Part shown: positions 1-10,224 of the stretch, piece by piece
Position numbering within the stretch: the stretch's first letter is position 1
Layout of the letters: the number at the start of each line of letters is the position of its first letter
Assembly: GCF_011745365.1 (NCBI RefSeq)
Contig: NW_024468912.1
Location: 2,728,001-2,792,000 of the forward strand
DNA from: Cryphonectria parasitica EP155
Taxonomy: Eukaryota; Ascomycota; Sordariomycetes; Diaporthales; Cryphonectriaceae
Length of the DNA: 64,000 nucleotides
Reading direction: 5' to 3'
Program-made: the position numbers and the translations under genes
Notes under the pieces: model-generated
Database searches by the model: none
Seen by the model: the letters and a program-made list of their open reading frames with translations, nothing else
What the model was told of the DNA's origin: nothing

Positions 1-181
1 GTGATGCCTTCCGGCTCGTGTGTCGTAAACTTTTGTCTTTGCGTCGTTGTACAGATCCGTTGAAAAGCAATAAAACGTCTAGACGAAATAAAAAAGGGGG
101 AATGAGAAGCAGAAAACAAAAAAAGGTTGGTGGAGTTATGCGGTGCAAGGGTCTGAGAGAAATGGCGGTGAGAGAGGTCAG

Positions 182-3100
182 TCACTGTTCTGCAGCTTCG
201 CTGACAACACTGCGAATTAACCATCGCCAGTTCTCGCAATCACGAGGACCCAGGCCAAGCCACCTCTCACACTTCTTCCGCCAGCGCTCCTCTTCTTCGC
301 GCTGTCTTCTGACGAATTCTGGGCCGACGTCGAACTCTTCGCCTATGAGCCAGTCATCCTTAACCTCACTGACGCGTCCGGTCTCAGTCGTGTCGGCCGT
401 GTTATCTTCTAGGTCCGGTATGTCCTTGAAGACATCATCGTCATCGTCCAATGCATTGAAGCCGTCCATGGGATCCGTGATCTCTGACTGGGCAGACTGG
501 GGACCTAGCTTGAGCCAGCACATGTTCTGAGGGTCAAACACCATGCCTCCGACAACCTGTACGCCCTTGGTCGCGCTGATGTTGGTGATGAGAGCAGGTC
601 TCGGGGTGGCGTTCTCCTTATCGCGCACCGCAAAGGGCGGCACGGAGGCAGTAGACGGTGAGGATGCGGGTACCTCAAAAGCGCTCAGAGCGTTGTCATT
701 GCCCTCCCATTGGTATGTCTCGGGATTGTAAAGCATACCATTTACCACTGTAGAATGGTGTTAGTCATGCTACTTTTTTTTTTTGTAAAAAAAAAAAAAG
801 GGGGGGGGGTATATAAACAAATTGATATATATGAAATCACAAGCGTTGGGGTTGAGGCTGCGCTGGACTCACTTTTGGATTCGTTGTTGGAGTTCAGATT
901 GGAGATCAGGTGTGGCTTGAGCTGAGCAATCTTGCGAGGATGTTTCTTGGACCTGATCGAGCCTTGTGGCGGATGCAGAGCATGCAGATTACTCCTCGTG
1001 GACAGCTGCGCAACACGTTGCGACGTAAGAGGAGCGAGCGGCCCAGAAGAGGGAACTCGATGCGCAAGGTTTGTTTCCCTCGCGATCCTACTGGACGCCG
1101 TGTCACGTGCAAAACGGGGCTGGGAGTCGAACCTCGCTGGTGAGTGGAGAGCTTGGTGGGGCGGGGATGGGGCGGGGGATGTTGTTCTTCCTGGCGCCAA
1201 ATGCTGCATGCCCTTGTTGCGAAACTGGGTCGGGTACTGCTGGCCGATGTGTTTGGGCTGCTTGACAAACTCAGACTCGGTCTTTGCAGAGGTCGGCAGG
1301 TCGTCGAAGGCGTCCAGCTCGTGCCCATCGCCAAAGTGCCTGGGCCGCTTCGGGAGGCTCAGGGGCAGGCGGATCCCTGCCTGCGCCAGCTTCTCCACCT
1401 TGCGGTCTCGCTGCTTGTTAGGGCTCGGCGATCTCGCTATCGTACGAGACACCGCTCGTGGACCCGCTCGCATCTCCATGGACGCGTCGGAGTCGTGGCG
1501 GCGCAATGTCCTGACTTTGGCGTTGACGTTCGAGGACTGAGATGCAGTACCTGCAGGCAAGAAGGGCTTCCGGCCCTGTGCCGCGGGGCCATCGCTCATA
1601 GAGAAACGAGCTCGGTCCACAGGCGTCTTGGGCCGCAAGCCCGAAGTAGGCCGTGGGCCGGTGTCGGTTCTGGACGAGGGCCGCACAGCCATTGGCTTTC
1701 CTGGTGACACGGCCGGCTTCATGACAGGCAGCGACCGCTTGAGCCGCAGCAGCTGGGCGTTGGTGGTTGTGGGCTCCTGCCGCAGCGACATGACTGACGT
1801 TTGCTTCCCGACCTCTCTCCTGCGAGGTGTCGAGGGGGGCGGGAAGAAGGGTCCGCCCCCAGACGGCGTGATTGGCGTCGTGTTGCTTCCAGTAGATGAC
1901 TGTGAGGATTGAGACATGTGTCCGAGTCGAGACTGCGACCTCCTCAGGCTACGAGACGCCATCGAACCTCCGCTCTCGAGGACGGGCTCCAGCGAAGTTT
2001 GTGTGGGCGTCCGTTCGTGGCCGGACGCAGGCCGAGGCAGCCGAGAAACGTTGTTCTGTGTGGGCTTGTTGGTAAAGGTGAGAGAGACAGCTGCCTTTGG
2101 GCGGGTGGGGCTCGTGTTCCGCGCGCTCTTCAGCTGTACGTTCGTATGAAGCTTGAGCTTGCCCGAACCAAACACCGAGCCGTCGCCGACATCCAAGCCC
2201 GAGAAGAAATCTGCACCGTCGCCGTCTTGCGAGGCCAGTTTAGACGAGGGGGCAGGCTCCTCCTCGATGGTATACTCCGGGGATCGGTTTCGGCGCTGCC
2301 TTCTCAGCCTCTCCTTGAGGTCGAGGGGCCCGGTAGGTATCTCGATGCCGTCAAACTGTGCCTCGTCCTCGCTCTCGGCGGTGATGGTGCTCGAGATGCT
2401 GGGGCTGAAAGCCGAGGTCGAAGAGCTCCGGTTGGAACGGCCGTCCCTCCTCGTGCCTCCGTAGCGGGTGCCCAAGCTGCCTTCTCCCCAATCGAAGTCC
2501 TCGTTGGCGCTGAGCGGGGTCTTGGGGATGTCCCTGCGGGCGGACAGCTTCAGCGTGCCGTCCGACGGCAGCTCCAAGTCCTTCTCGAAGTCGTCCTCGC
2601 CAGGGTTGCGCGGTGGTGAAGGGGTAGTGGCGAGCTTGGGGAGGGGGAGGGGCTGCTTGACGGCCTGACGCGTTTTGGACACCTTGATCGTTTCAGTGCC
2701 GTCGCCAAACATATCGTCATCATCTTCGGTATCGCGGTACCTGGACAGGTCGATGGGTGGTGCGAGGGTCCTGGCGGGAGTCTTTATGGGGTCTACAAAG
2801 CCAGCCACAGCTGCTGGCAAAGACTCGGACGGCTTGGGCGGGCTCAGCTGGAAGGACCCGCTGCTGACCTGTCTCAGGACTTCGGGGAAACGGGCAGGGT
2901 CCTGGGTCCTGATGCGCAGAGCGTTGGCACCCTCGGGGAACATGAGGTCATCGCTCCAGTCCTCTTGGAGGACCCTCTTGACCTTGCGACCTCCCAGTCT
3001 CCGTATGGTGCCTTGTAGGGCGGAAGGAGGAACGGTCCGGGGGATGGGAATTCCAGCACTGGCAGCGATGGCAATGGCGTTCATGGTGGAGGTTTCGTCA

Positions 3101-3345
3101 TCAGCAGGCATATGGACTTGTCTAGCCTCCTCACCATGAACAGACTCTCGCTCGGATCGCAAGGAGTGGTGTGAGGAGAAGCTATCGCGACGGTGTGGGG
3201 GTCCACTGCTGGCCGATGCGGAAGGGTTTCGAAGGGCGAGATCGTCGCCGTCAATCATAAAGTCGTCATCGTCCCAGTTTTCGACGTCGTCCTCGACAGG
3301 GTGACGCTCTTTGATTCGTAATGTGTTCATGATGTCCATATTCAT
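182..3345 (-). CDS. byr4: Byr4/Bfa1-like septation regulator (GAP subunit of the septation initiation network)
   Basis: Two exons: 3345..873 and 747..182. The 125-nt intron (748..872) has a GTGAGT donor and CAG acceptor and restores frame exactly, giving about 1012 residues. In yeasts Byr4/Bfa1 joins Cdc16/Bub2 at spindle poles as the GAP for Spg1/Tem1 and restrains septation. Seen here: an acidic N-terminal block (residues about 21-36, VENWDDDDF followed by DGDDL), a long Ser/Pro/Arg-rich middle, and a C-terminal exon with two related blocks (YNPETYQWEG and VFDPQNMCWLK) typical of the family, ending in a basic tail. The open frame continues upstream to 3525 but without an ATG (3525 is GTG and an in-frame TGA precedes it), so I start at the first ATG, 3345; ATGs at 3339 and 3330, or a spliced upstream exon, are possible. 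Family call fairly sure; start unsure. Confidence 0.8.
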
Positions 3346-6176
3346 GATATCGAGGTAACTCGGGAAGCAGTGCCGGCGGTCGTCATAAGAAGTGGGTAAG
3401 AACAAGCTGGGCTGCGACTCGGTTATGGCCGGCGCCGTCACAGGGCGCGGCAAGGTGGCGTTTGAGTCTGATTGCGAGAGTAGATCGAGAAGCAGATCAT
3501 CATCATAACCATCAATGGCGGCCACGTGCAGACCCTTGGCTCATTTCCGCAGGACGTATCCTTCTTCTAGGCTTGCGCTTTGTTGGTCCCTTGTGGTCCC
3601 CGTGAAAAGACAGGCGATAGTGATGTCGTCGTTGGAGGGGTCCGGTGTGGGGAGGGGTGGAAATTAAGCGTAAGAGAGGCAGAGAGGAAAAGAAAACTTG
3701 TCGAGAGCGGATTTGGGAGATGAACACGGTACGACGCCGATGCTGTGCGATACAAAAAAGCTGAAGGTTCTTGCAAGGAAAGCTGCTGGTCCGTGTCGCC
3801 AAAGGTATTGTGGAGATTTTAGAGAGAGGGGGGGGGATACGAGATGACAAGAGGAGGATGCGTAATGCACGTCAACTGGCCTGGGTGTGGAAATAAGACC
3901 TGGCTGGGGGGAGGCAGAGAGAGAGAGGGAAATTGGGGTGGGGGCTCCAGTTGCGAAGGACAGGATTGATGGCTGATGGCTGCGACCACGTTGACCAGGC
4001 GCGTAACCAACAGTGCCTTCTCCACTGTCTTGTCCCTGGTATGTCCTGTAGAAAAATGGAAGAGAGAAAAAGAAGAAGAAAAAAACACAAGAGGTTATGC
4101 AAAGGATGCAGGGTGGTGAGATTGAACAAGATTGAACAAAACGCCTTGCAGGAGGAGGAAGAGTGAGAGAGTGTATGTGAGAGAGAGAAAGAGTGGTTGC
4201 GGTGACGATGCTTGTGGGAATTGATTGGAGGCAGGATTGAAGGAGGGAAGGGAAGGGGGTGGTCGCAGCTGGGCTGGGGCCAGTCTAGGGTTGGGAAGGG
4301 GAAAACCTGCACACTGCACCTGCAGGAGGAGCCTTGCCTGGGAGGGCGGGTGGGTTTGGTGGAGAGGTTTGTTGATCTGACCAAAGATGGCTGGGGCTGG
4401 CAGCTGGTGTAAATTGTGATGATGTGCTGCTGCTTGGCTAGCGTAGCGAGCGGCTGGGGACAGGGCTTCAGCGGAGGCAGGGGGCCGGGACCCAGGGGGT
4501 CAGGGGTTGGAGGGGAAGACGAGTTGCAGGCATGCTGTACCAGCACTAGCACTCTGTACTACTGTACATACCTAATGAATGCTAAGCATTAGTATCCGTG
4601 CACAGGGATGACGGTTACTGCGTAGCAGCATGGTTCAGGTAGCCTTTTGGGCAGAGAAAGAGAAGAGACATGTGACCCCCTGTGCCTCTGGGGCCCTAGA
4701 ACCCCTGCCTCCCTCAAGGACATGAACCTCTACACGACTCGGGCTGGGGAGGAGAGGTCGAAGCATGGACCACATAAGGCGGGCAGGGCGGATTCGTGCA
4801 CTGTTTGTTCCGCAGTTCAGTGGGGCAGAGGCTCCTTGAGCTTGAGAGCTCAGCACAGCATTACTATGTACTTTATATGGTACTATGGTATCACATTATC
4901 ACATACATAGTACACAGTAGTATGTCATGTTGTCGACCTATCAATTTTTTTCCCTTTCTTTTTCTTCTGCCTTTTTGTGCCACATTTCTCACTTCATGGA
5001 TCCGAAGCTACTAGTCGTGTGACGCGTCTTTTTCTTCTTCTTTCTTCTCTCTCCTTCCTTCTCCAGACATGTGAATATATTCAGGGTCCCTCTGGTAAGA
5101 GTTAGTAAGGCATACTATTATAATCATTCTATAGTAGGAACACACGCATATATGTATATCCTGCAGATCCTGCAGTAAATATGGCACACACTAAGTGTGT
5201 TTTGCAATAATGGTCCCTGAGTTGGGCCTCAGGATGATCCTCAGGATGATCCCCAGTCATGTCATACTGCGAGGTCAACGCGTTCTGAAGCTGCAGGGCA
5301 TCCCGTCAAGAGAAACAAGTCAGGTCTGCCCTGTAACGCTTACCAACACATATTGTTCTAAGCAGGGATGTACGAAAAAAATTGCCAGCATCCATAGCAT
5401 GAATTTTAAAAACTCCGTGTCACATTAATATAGATTAATAACAATTCATAACAATTGACTGTGCAGGCTTGTGATCAAACTGTGAACTCTTGTGGGAAGA
5501 GGAAGAAGAGTGAATGGAATTTTGGGGTGTATCCATCAGCCACCAGGCAGCTGCCCCGCGTCTGCCCAGAAGTGGTACAGGTAACTATAGTACATAATAT
5601 GAAAACAGCCGTGTACTGTGTATCATCTTCGGAAAGAGATCCTTTTTCAACAACAACAGCGACAACAACAATGACAACAACATACCACCCATGAAGTCAT
5701 CATCCTCTTGCTCATCTCTCATCTCTCTCTGTCTTGCACATGATTCCTATCAGCAGGTGGCAAGTGATCTTCGCCATCCTATGGACCTGCCAATTTGACA
5801 TGTTCCAGCCGCGTTAATTTCTTCTCTTTTCTCCTTGCTTGCTGATTCAACCAGCCTCGATAGCCCTTCCAATCTCGTTCACACTAGCGTTTGAGCCCCA
5901 AACAGAACACAAACTACCAAACTCTGAACCACTCACGCGGTGCCTTGCGCTACCGTCCGTTCCTCCGTACGTCCTTACGCTGTCCTGAACCGGACTGGAC
6001 TTGGACTGCTACTCTTCTCAGTCCCTTTATCCACCACTTGTCACGTCACGGCCGTTCGCTTCCACGGGGATAAGTGCTTGAACGGGTAACAATCACCACC
6101 CATACACCCTTGCAAGGAAGAAAGAAAAAAGAAGGGAAGAGAGTGAAAAGTTGGGTCCTCAATATCACTATTCACT
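3346..6176. other. Intergenic region, CT/GA-rich leader DNA
   Basis: 2.8 kb without a convincing gene. The part next to byr4 (about 3526-4400) is strongly GA/CT-biased on opposite strands, as in long fungal 5' leaders. The part before XRCC4 (about 5690-6176) is CT-rich and probably its promoter and leader. Near 4860-4920 there are GTAC/CATAG palindromic patches. Open frames here are short, low-complexity and lack protein-like composition. Confidence 0.6.
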
Positions 6177-7987
6177 ATGGCAACGGCAGCACCATATGTC
6201 GTTCATCTCCCACTCAGGGACCCCCAGGGCGATCAGAAGACGCATGTCCTGGTTGGCATCACCCCGACCTCCTCCTCTGCTGAAGGATCTCCCACACGCT
6301 CACTCAATCTGGAACTTGTGGCCACCGACAATATTGAGGCCTATGTCATGACCTGTGAGTCTTCCTTTTCCGCCGGCCCCCGTCTCCGTCCCCGTACCCA
6401 GCCTGTTTCTGGTTCCTTGCAGCTGGGCCCTGCCGATCTGGTCTCGGCAATCGGCCATTTATCCATCATCCCATCATCCCATCATTGCCTGCATTCATGC
6501 CAGTTTTAATTCCTAGGGCCCATGGCTATGACTGTGTATGTGTGTGTGTGTAACACCTTCCCAGCCATCACATATCATCCTCCTCCCCAGATCCCTCCTC
6601 TCTCTCTGTGTCCCTCTTACCCACTCACACACACTCTCTCTCGTCGGCGCTGATCTCGCCGTTGCTAATCTCGGAGACCTTCCCCGTCTGGCCTTATTGC
6701 TACAGTACAGCAAGGCAAGATTGCAAAATACAAACATGACGACAGTGCCTGTTCCGACCCAGAGTGGCAACATTCTCTCGAGGCCCTGCTTCTCGACGGC
6801 CATCCTATTGAGGATGTTGAAGCCTATGCCCAGACCAGTGACGAGGGTTACCTGTTCATCCACGTCCAAAAGAAGAGGGTCTCGGGACGTCCGGTATGTC
6901 TCGCACTTCATCTGCTTCATCATCCTCCCGCTTGGACCCCTGAAATAAGAGGCTCTTTATTTGGTCCTTTTTTTTTTCTTTCATCTTTATGCAAACGGGA
7001 CCCACCCATTACACCATCTCACCGGGTGTTCGCCACTGAAGACCCTCCCCCCCCCCCTTTCTAAGGGTCCCTCGGGGCTGCAGCTCCAGCCGGGACTGAT
7101 CTTCCCAAGGCTAACGAATGACGCGACATGTTTAGGAAACCCTGGGTGCCCTGAAGCTACGGAGGAGCCGGGCAGCGGCTGAAACCCTCGACATGTTCGA
7201 CTGGTGTACTGAGTCCGTCAGGGTCCGCGCCAGACTGGAGCAGGAGATTGCCCGGCTTGAGCGTAGCCACAACCATCTCCAGGAGCTCGTTGCCAGGGAG
7301 ACCGCCCACTTTGAGGAGCTCGAGCGCAGCAAACATGCGTTCGAGGCCCAGCACGACTCATGGCTCAGGGACCTGCTGAACGAGAAGAAGCTCAAGATCC
7401 GCATGCAGGACAAGGTCCTGGCCACGGCGGACGTGGACCAGGGTAAGCTCGACGCAGTGGCTGCTACTGCTACAGCATCATCAAAGCGTCGTGGTGCCGC
7501 TGGGGCCTCGAGGAGGGGCAAGCGTAAGGCCAAAGAGGAGGACGAGGAGGAGGAGGAGGATCCTGGCGTCGACGTGCAATCCGATGATGCCGCGAGTAAG
7601 ATGGATGTTGACGACGTCAACCAGGAGGCTGATGAGAGAAGCAGTCATGCTGACGAGGAAATGTCTGATGTTGGCATGACGACGCCAGAGGGCTCGGACA
7701 CGGCTAGTGGCAGTGATCCTGAGCCCACGCCTGCGCCTGAGCCCCAGCCCAAGAAGGCTGGTTGGAAGGTGGCACGGGCATCTCCCTCCTCCTCCTCCAC
7801 GGCTCGAGGCTCCGGGAAGGAGAAGAAGGGGAAGAAATCTGCTAATGACAAGCCGAGCCGGAACCTGCGAAACAGAAAGACTACAGATTCCGCATCAGAA
7901 TCTGAGGCTGATACTAAGTCGCCCGCCACCAAGCTGAATAGGTCTCCACCGGTCTTCGATCCGGATGAGTCGACGGCTTCCGAATGA
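6177..7987 (+). CDS. XRCC4/Lif1-like non-homologous end-joining factor
   Basis: Three exons: 6177..6354, 6706..6893 and 7136..7987, giving 405 residues. XRCC4 (yeast Lif1) binds and stabilises DNA ligase IV during double-strand break joining in the nucleus. Residues 1-122 would form the N-terminal beta-sandwich head, including DPEWQHSLEALLLDG. From about residue 142 a long coiled coil starts with MFDWCTESVRVRARLEQE and ends with LLNEKKLKIRMQDK, both strongly typical of fungal XRCC4. The tail is acidic, then Ser/Lys-rich, typical of a phosphorylated nuclear protein. Intron 1 (6355..6705) is long and its acceptor ambiguous: 6705 fits frame, but the AG at 6714 also fits and removes three residues. 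Intron 2 is 6894..7135 (GTATGT/TTTAG, phase 0) and holds a C10 run. Confidence 0.84.
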
Positions 7988-8322
7988 TAGCGAGGTGTTT
8001 GTATGTGTATGACTGCAAATTCCTATCAAAGGCCAAGGGGGGAAGATGGTGATAGGGAGAGAGTGTTACATTTATGTCACCAGACATGGACTGGCGAGTA
8101 CTGATCTGAGACCCCGCAGAGACGTCTAAGCACTATTTCGAGGCATAGCAATAGAATATGGGATGTACAGCTCTCTGATATTCACAGCCTCTACACACTT
8201 ATTCTCTAGAGATCAAGCTGTATCAGCCCCCCCCGCAGTTGTTCGTGATGCTGCATGGCGTCTACATGGGACACTTAATCAAGGCTCTTGTCTCAGGCCC
8301 CCCACCCACGACAAGGCCCCAT

Positions 8323-9392
8323 CTACGCCCAGTCACCCTCCTTGATCTTGTGCGTCCAGAACCCTCTGAAATTCTTCTCCCTCCCCTTCTCAGAGATCAG
8401 TTCCACCTCCTTCGGGGTCAGCTTGAAGCTCGGCAGCTTCGTCAGGAAGCTCTGCAGCCTCTCTTCCTTGGAGCTCGTCGTGATCACCACGGCGCCCTGG
8501 TCGATCACCCACCGCAACGCAATATCACCCTCGCCCACGCCATACTTCTTGGCCAGCGCCGGGTAGACATCGTCCAAGGGCCCCGGCCGTGCCTTTGTGA
8601 CTGCCGTCAGCGGTGCGTACGCCGACACCGCGATGCCCTTCTCACGGTGGTACGCCAGCAGGTCGCCGTGCTGGAGGTACGGGTGCAGCTCGATCTGGTT
8701 GATGGCCGGCACCACCTTGGCCGTCTCCAGCAGCACGTCCAGGTGTCTCGTCGTGTAATTGCTCACCCCGATGCTCGTGGCGCGGCCGGACGCCTGGATC
8801 GCCTCCATCTCCGCCCACGTGCTCTGCAGCAGCTTGAGGTCCCCATCTGCAAAGAACGGCTGGTGGATCAGGTACAGGTCGACATGGTCCAGCCCCAGCT
8901 TGGCGAGCGATGTGTCCAGGCTCTGCGAGAGCTGTCCGGCCTCCACGTTGCTGCACTTGGTCGTGACGAAGAGCCTCTCCCGCGGGACGCCGGCCTTCTT
9001 GATCGCGCGGCCTAGCTCGGGCTCGTTACCGTAGCCTTCGGCGCCGTCTAGGTGGGTGTAGCCGCACTTGATGGCCGTTACAGTGTCTGTAATAATTTTA
9101 TCATCAATGACATCACGACCGGCGCCTCTTTTGTAGTTGGCTGTGCCGAGGCCGTAGGCAAGCTGGAGGGAGGGCAAACATGTCAGTCTTATGAGACAAG
9201 AAATTTTTTTTTCTTTTTTTTTTTTTTTTTTTTTTTTTGGAGGGTAATGGAATTGAATTGAAGGGTGCATCTTAAAGAACTTGCCATGGGGATGTCATGT
9301 CCGTCATTGAGCTTGAGGTTGGGCAGGTAACTAAGCTGTTTAGGGTCGGTTCCCGTAGCATCGGGCTGGTGTGTGGCTTCAGAGGAGTTCAT
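8323..9392 (-). CDS. Aldo/keto reductase
   Basis: Two exons: 9392..9285 (36 codons) and 9162..8323 (279 codons plus stop), total 315 residues. NADPH-dependent carbonyl reductase of the AKR superfamily, a cytosolic TIM barrel. The catalytic tetrad is visible: D75 and Y80 ([11 protein letters not shown]), K105 (TTKCS), H136 (LIHQP). The C-terminal half has the cofactor-phosphate region ([12 protein letters not shown]). Joining the exons yields [13 protein letters not shown], the expected AKR N-terminal strand. The intron (9163..9284) starts with GC (ATG|GCAAGT), not GT; no in-frame GT donor exists nearby, so this is a likely GC-AG intron. It also holds a long A/T homopolymer. Substrate cannot be inferred. 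Confidence 0.88.
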
Positions 9393-10224
9393 TTTGAGGA
9401 AGTCTGAGTAGGTTCTTTGACTATTGTAACATGCCAAGTTCGTGAACGGACTCAAAGTGCGCAGGGACGAACAGGATAACGTCTTGCAAAGTTGTTGCGG
9501 CAGGGAAATCCGAGGCCTCAATGGGCGATACATGAGAGATAAAAGGAATAGCGTGGGTCAAGAGTAATGGAGCCGACTTCCTTGAGGAGGGGGAGGGGCA
9601 GGAGGAGGAAAGGAGGAGGGGCCCTTGAATGACGATTAAGCCTTGTTTGCAGTGCGCGCGTGCCACTCTTTTGGGCTCGGGCCCACTAGTGGGGACAAAT
9701 TGGCTGTATTCAAACACGTGTGGGAACAACAACGTACAGATCCAAACTCGAATACTATTACTATCAAGTATACTCGAACTTGGGTCCAAGGAGAAGATTG
9801 CATGCCCGTTGATTCTGCTGCCATCCTTACGAGTGTGTCGGACGACTTCCCCACTGAATAATGAACAGCATGTTCTGTATTCTGTGCCTCGTCAGCTTGG
9901 CTGAGGACGGACTGAAGTACTGAGAATGAAGAAGATATTTAAGATTTATTAAAAAGAACGGCAAGCGTGATCAACACACAATGAAGTATGAGTATGAAGA
10001 TGGGATGACTGACAAAAAGTCAAGTAAGTACCTTCCATCAGCAAGCCAGTCAAATCGAAACGCCCTTGATGCAAAATTGCCATAGAAAGAGACATCCTGC
10101 AACTGGAATGTGTATAGCCTGCGAGACCCTTTTTTTGCCATGCCCTGAATCCAATCCAACCTGTCCGTCCTATCCCGTCCCATCGATGCATCCCTTCTCA
10201 CAAAAACTCCGCGATGGACAGCCA
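9393..10224. other. Intergenic region
   Basis: Promoter side of the reductase gene (from 9393) and 3' side of the helicase gene. Nothing gene-like seen. Confidence 0.5.
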
